Part shown: positions 63,995 through 64,000 of the stretch, in pieces
Position numbering within the stretch: position 1 is the first letter of the stretch
Layout: each line of letters begins with the position of its first letter
Source: Azospirillum sp. B510
GTDB taxonomy: Bacteria; Pseudomonadota; Alphaproteobacteria; Azospirillales; Azospirillaceae
Length of the DNA stretch: 64,000 nt
Assembly (NCBI RefSeq): GCF_000010725.1
Contig: NC_013854.1
Location: 2,075,001 to 2,139,000, forward strand
Direction: 5' to 3'
The notes under the pieces: model-generated
Databases searched by the model: none
Seen by the model: the letters and a program-made list of their open reading frames with translations, nothing else
What the model was told of the DNA's origin: nothing
Translations under genes and position numbers: made by a program

Positions 63995-64000
63995 GCCGTA

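Overview
The window looks like a chromosomal segment of a motile, high-GC alphaproteobacterium of the Azospirillum/Rhodospirillales type. This rests on strong GC bias at third codon positions, the alphaproteobacterial flagellar gene order (flgF-flgG-flgA-flgH-dksA, fliX divergent from flgI-cheL-flgN-fliK-flgD, fliL-fliM-DUF6468-motE), and CtrA-pathway markers (SciP, FliX, DivK, PleD). No rRNA, tRNA, CRISPR array or complete insertion sequence was seen.

Layout. 1-7.3 kb: a housekeeping run (RlpA-like lipoprotein, D,D-carboxypeptidase, tmk, holB, metG, TatD-family nuclease, PhnP-like metallo-beta-lactamase) transcribed rightward. 7.3-11.8 kb: a convergent TRAP solute-binding protein, then an envelope-glucan module of an OpgC-like membrane acyltransferase and two related SGNH hydrolases, the first of which has lost its catalytic residues. 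11.8-18 kb: a cysteine-cluster protein, a PAS-GGDEF-EAL signalling protein, recO and parC. 18-33 kb: a large flagellar region. 33-39 kb: TetR/MaoC, mtnP, a rhomboid protease, an enoyl-CoA hydratase and a soluble PAS chemoreceptor. 39-46 kb: dprA, topA, a second enoyl-CoA hydratase, a CoA-binding protein and an O-acetylhomoserine sulfhydrylase. 46-52 kb: MFS transporter, SDR, arfB, rsmA, azlCD, an AraC regulator and a DUF4405-type membrane protein. 52.3-54.1 kb: a visibly AT-richer islet with a zeta-toxin-like kinase broken by a one-base frameshift in its Walker A motif, overlapping an unrecognised basic protein. 54.1-64 kb: a SWIM/SNF2 helicase, a PAP2 phosphatase, PleD, DivK, another diguanylate cyclase, a 2-hydroxyacid dehydrogenase, an EipB-family envelope protein and a small unknown protein.

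How it fits together. The strongest theme is control of flagellum assembly. Three flagellar transcription units (flgF, flgI, fliK) each have a sigma-54-type -24/-12 element, with a GGC(A/G)-N5-TGCC palindrome centred 84, 85 and 96 bp upstream of the -24 GG. This matches the FlbD/ftr architecture known in Caulobacter. CtrA-like TTAA-N7-TTAA boxes with one mismatch lie before fliX and sciP. DivK, PleD, two further c-di-GMP proteins and SciP are encoded nearby, so cell-cycle, c-di-GMP and flagellar control genes are physically concentrated here. Names for well-conserved genes are secure. The regulatory-site calls come from reading the sequence and are inference until tested.
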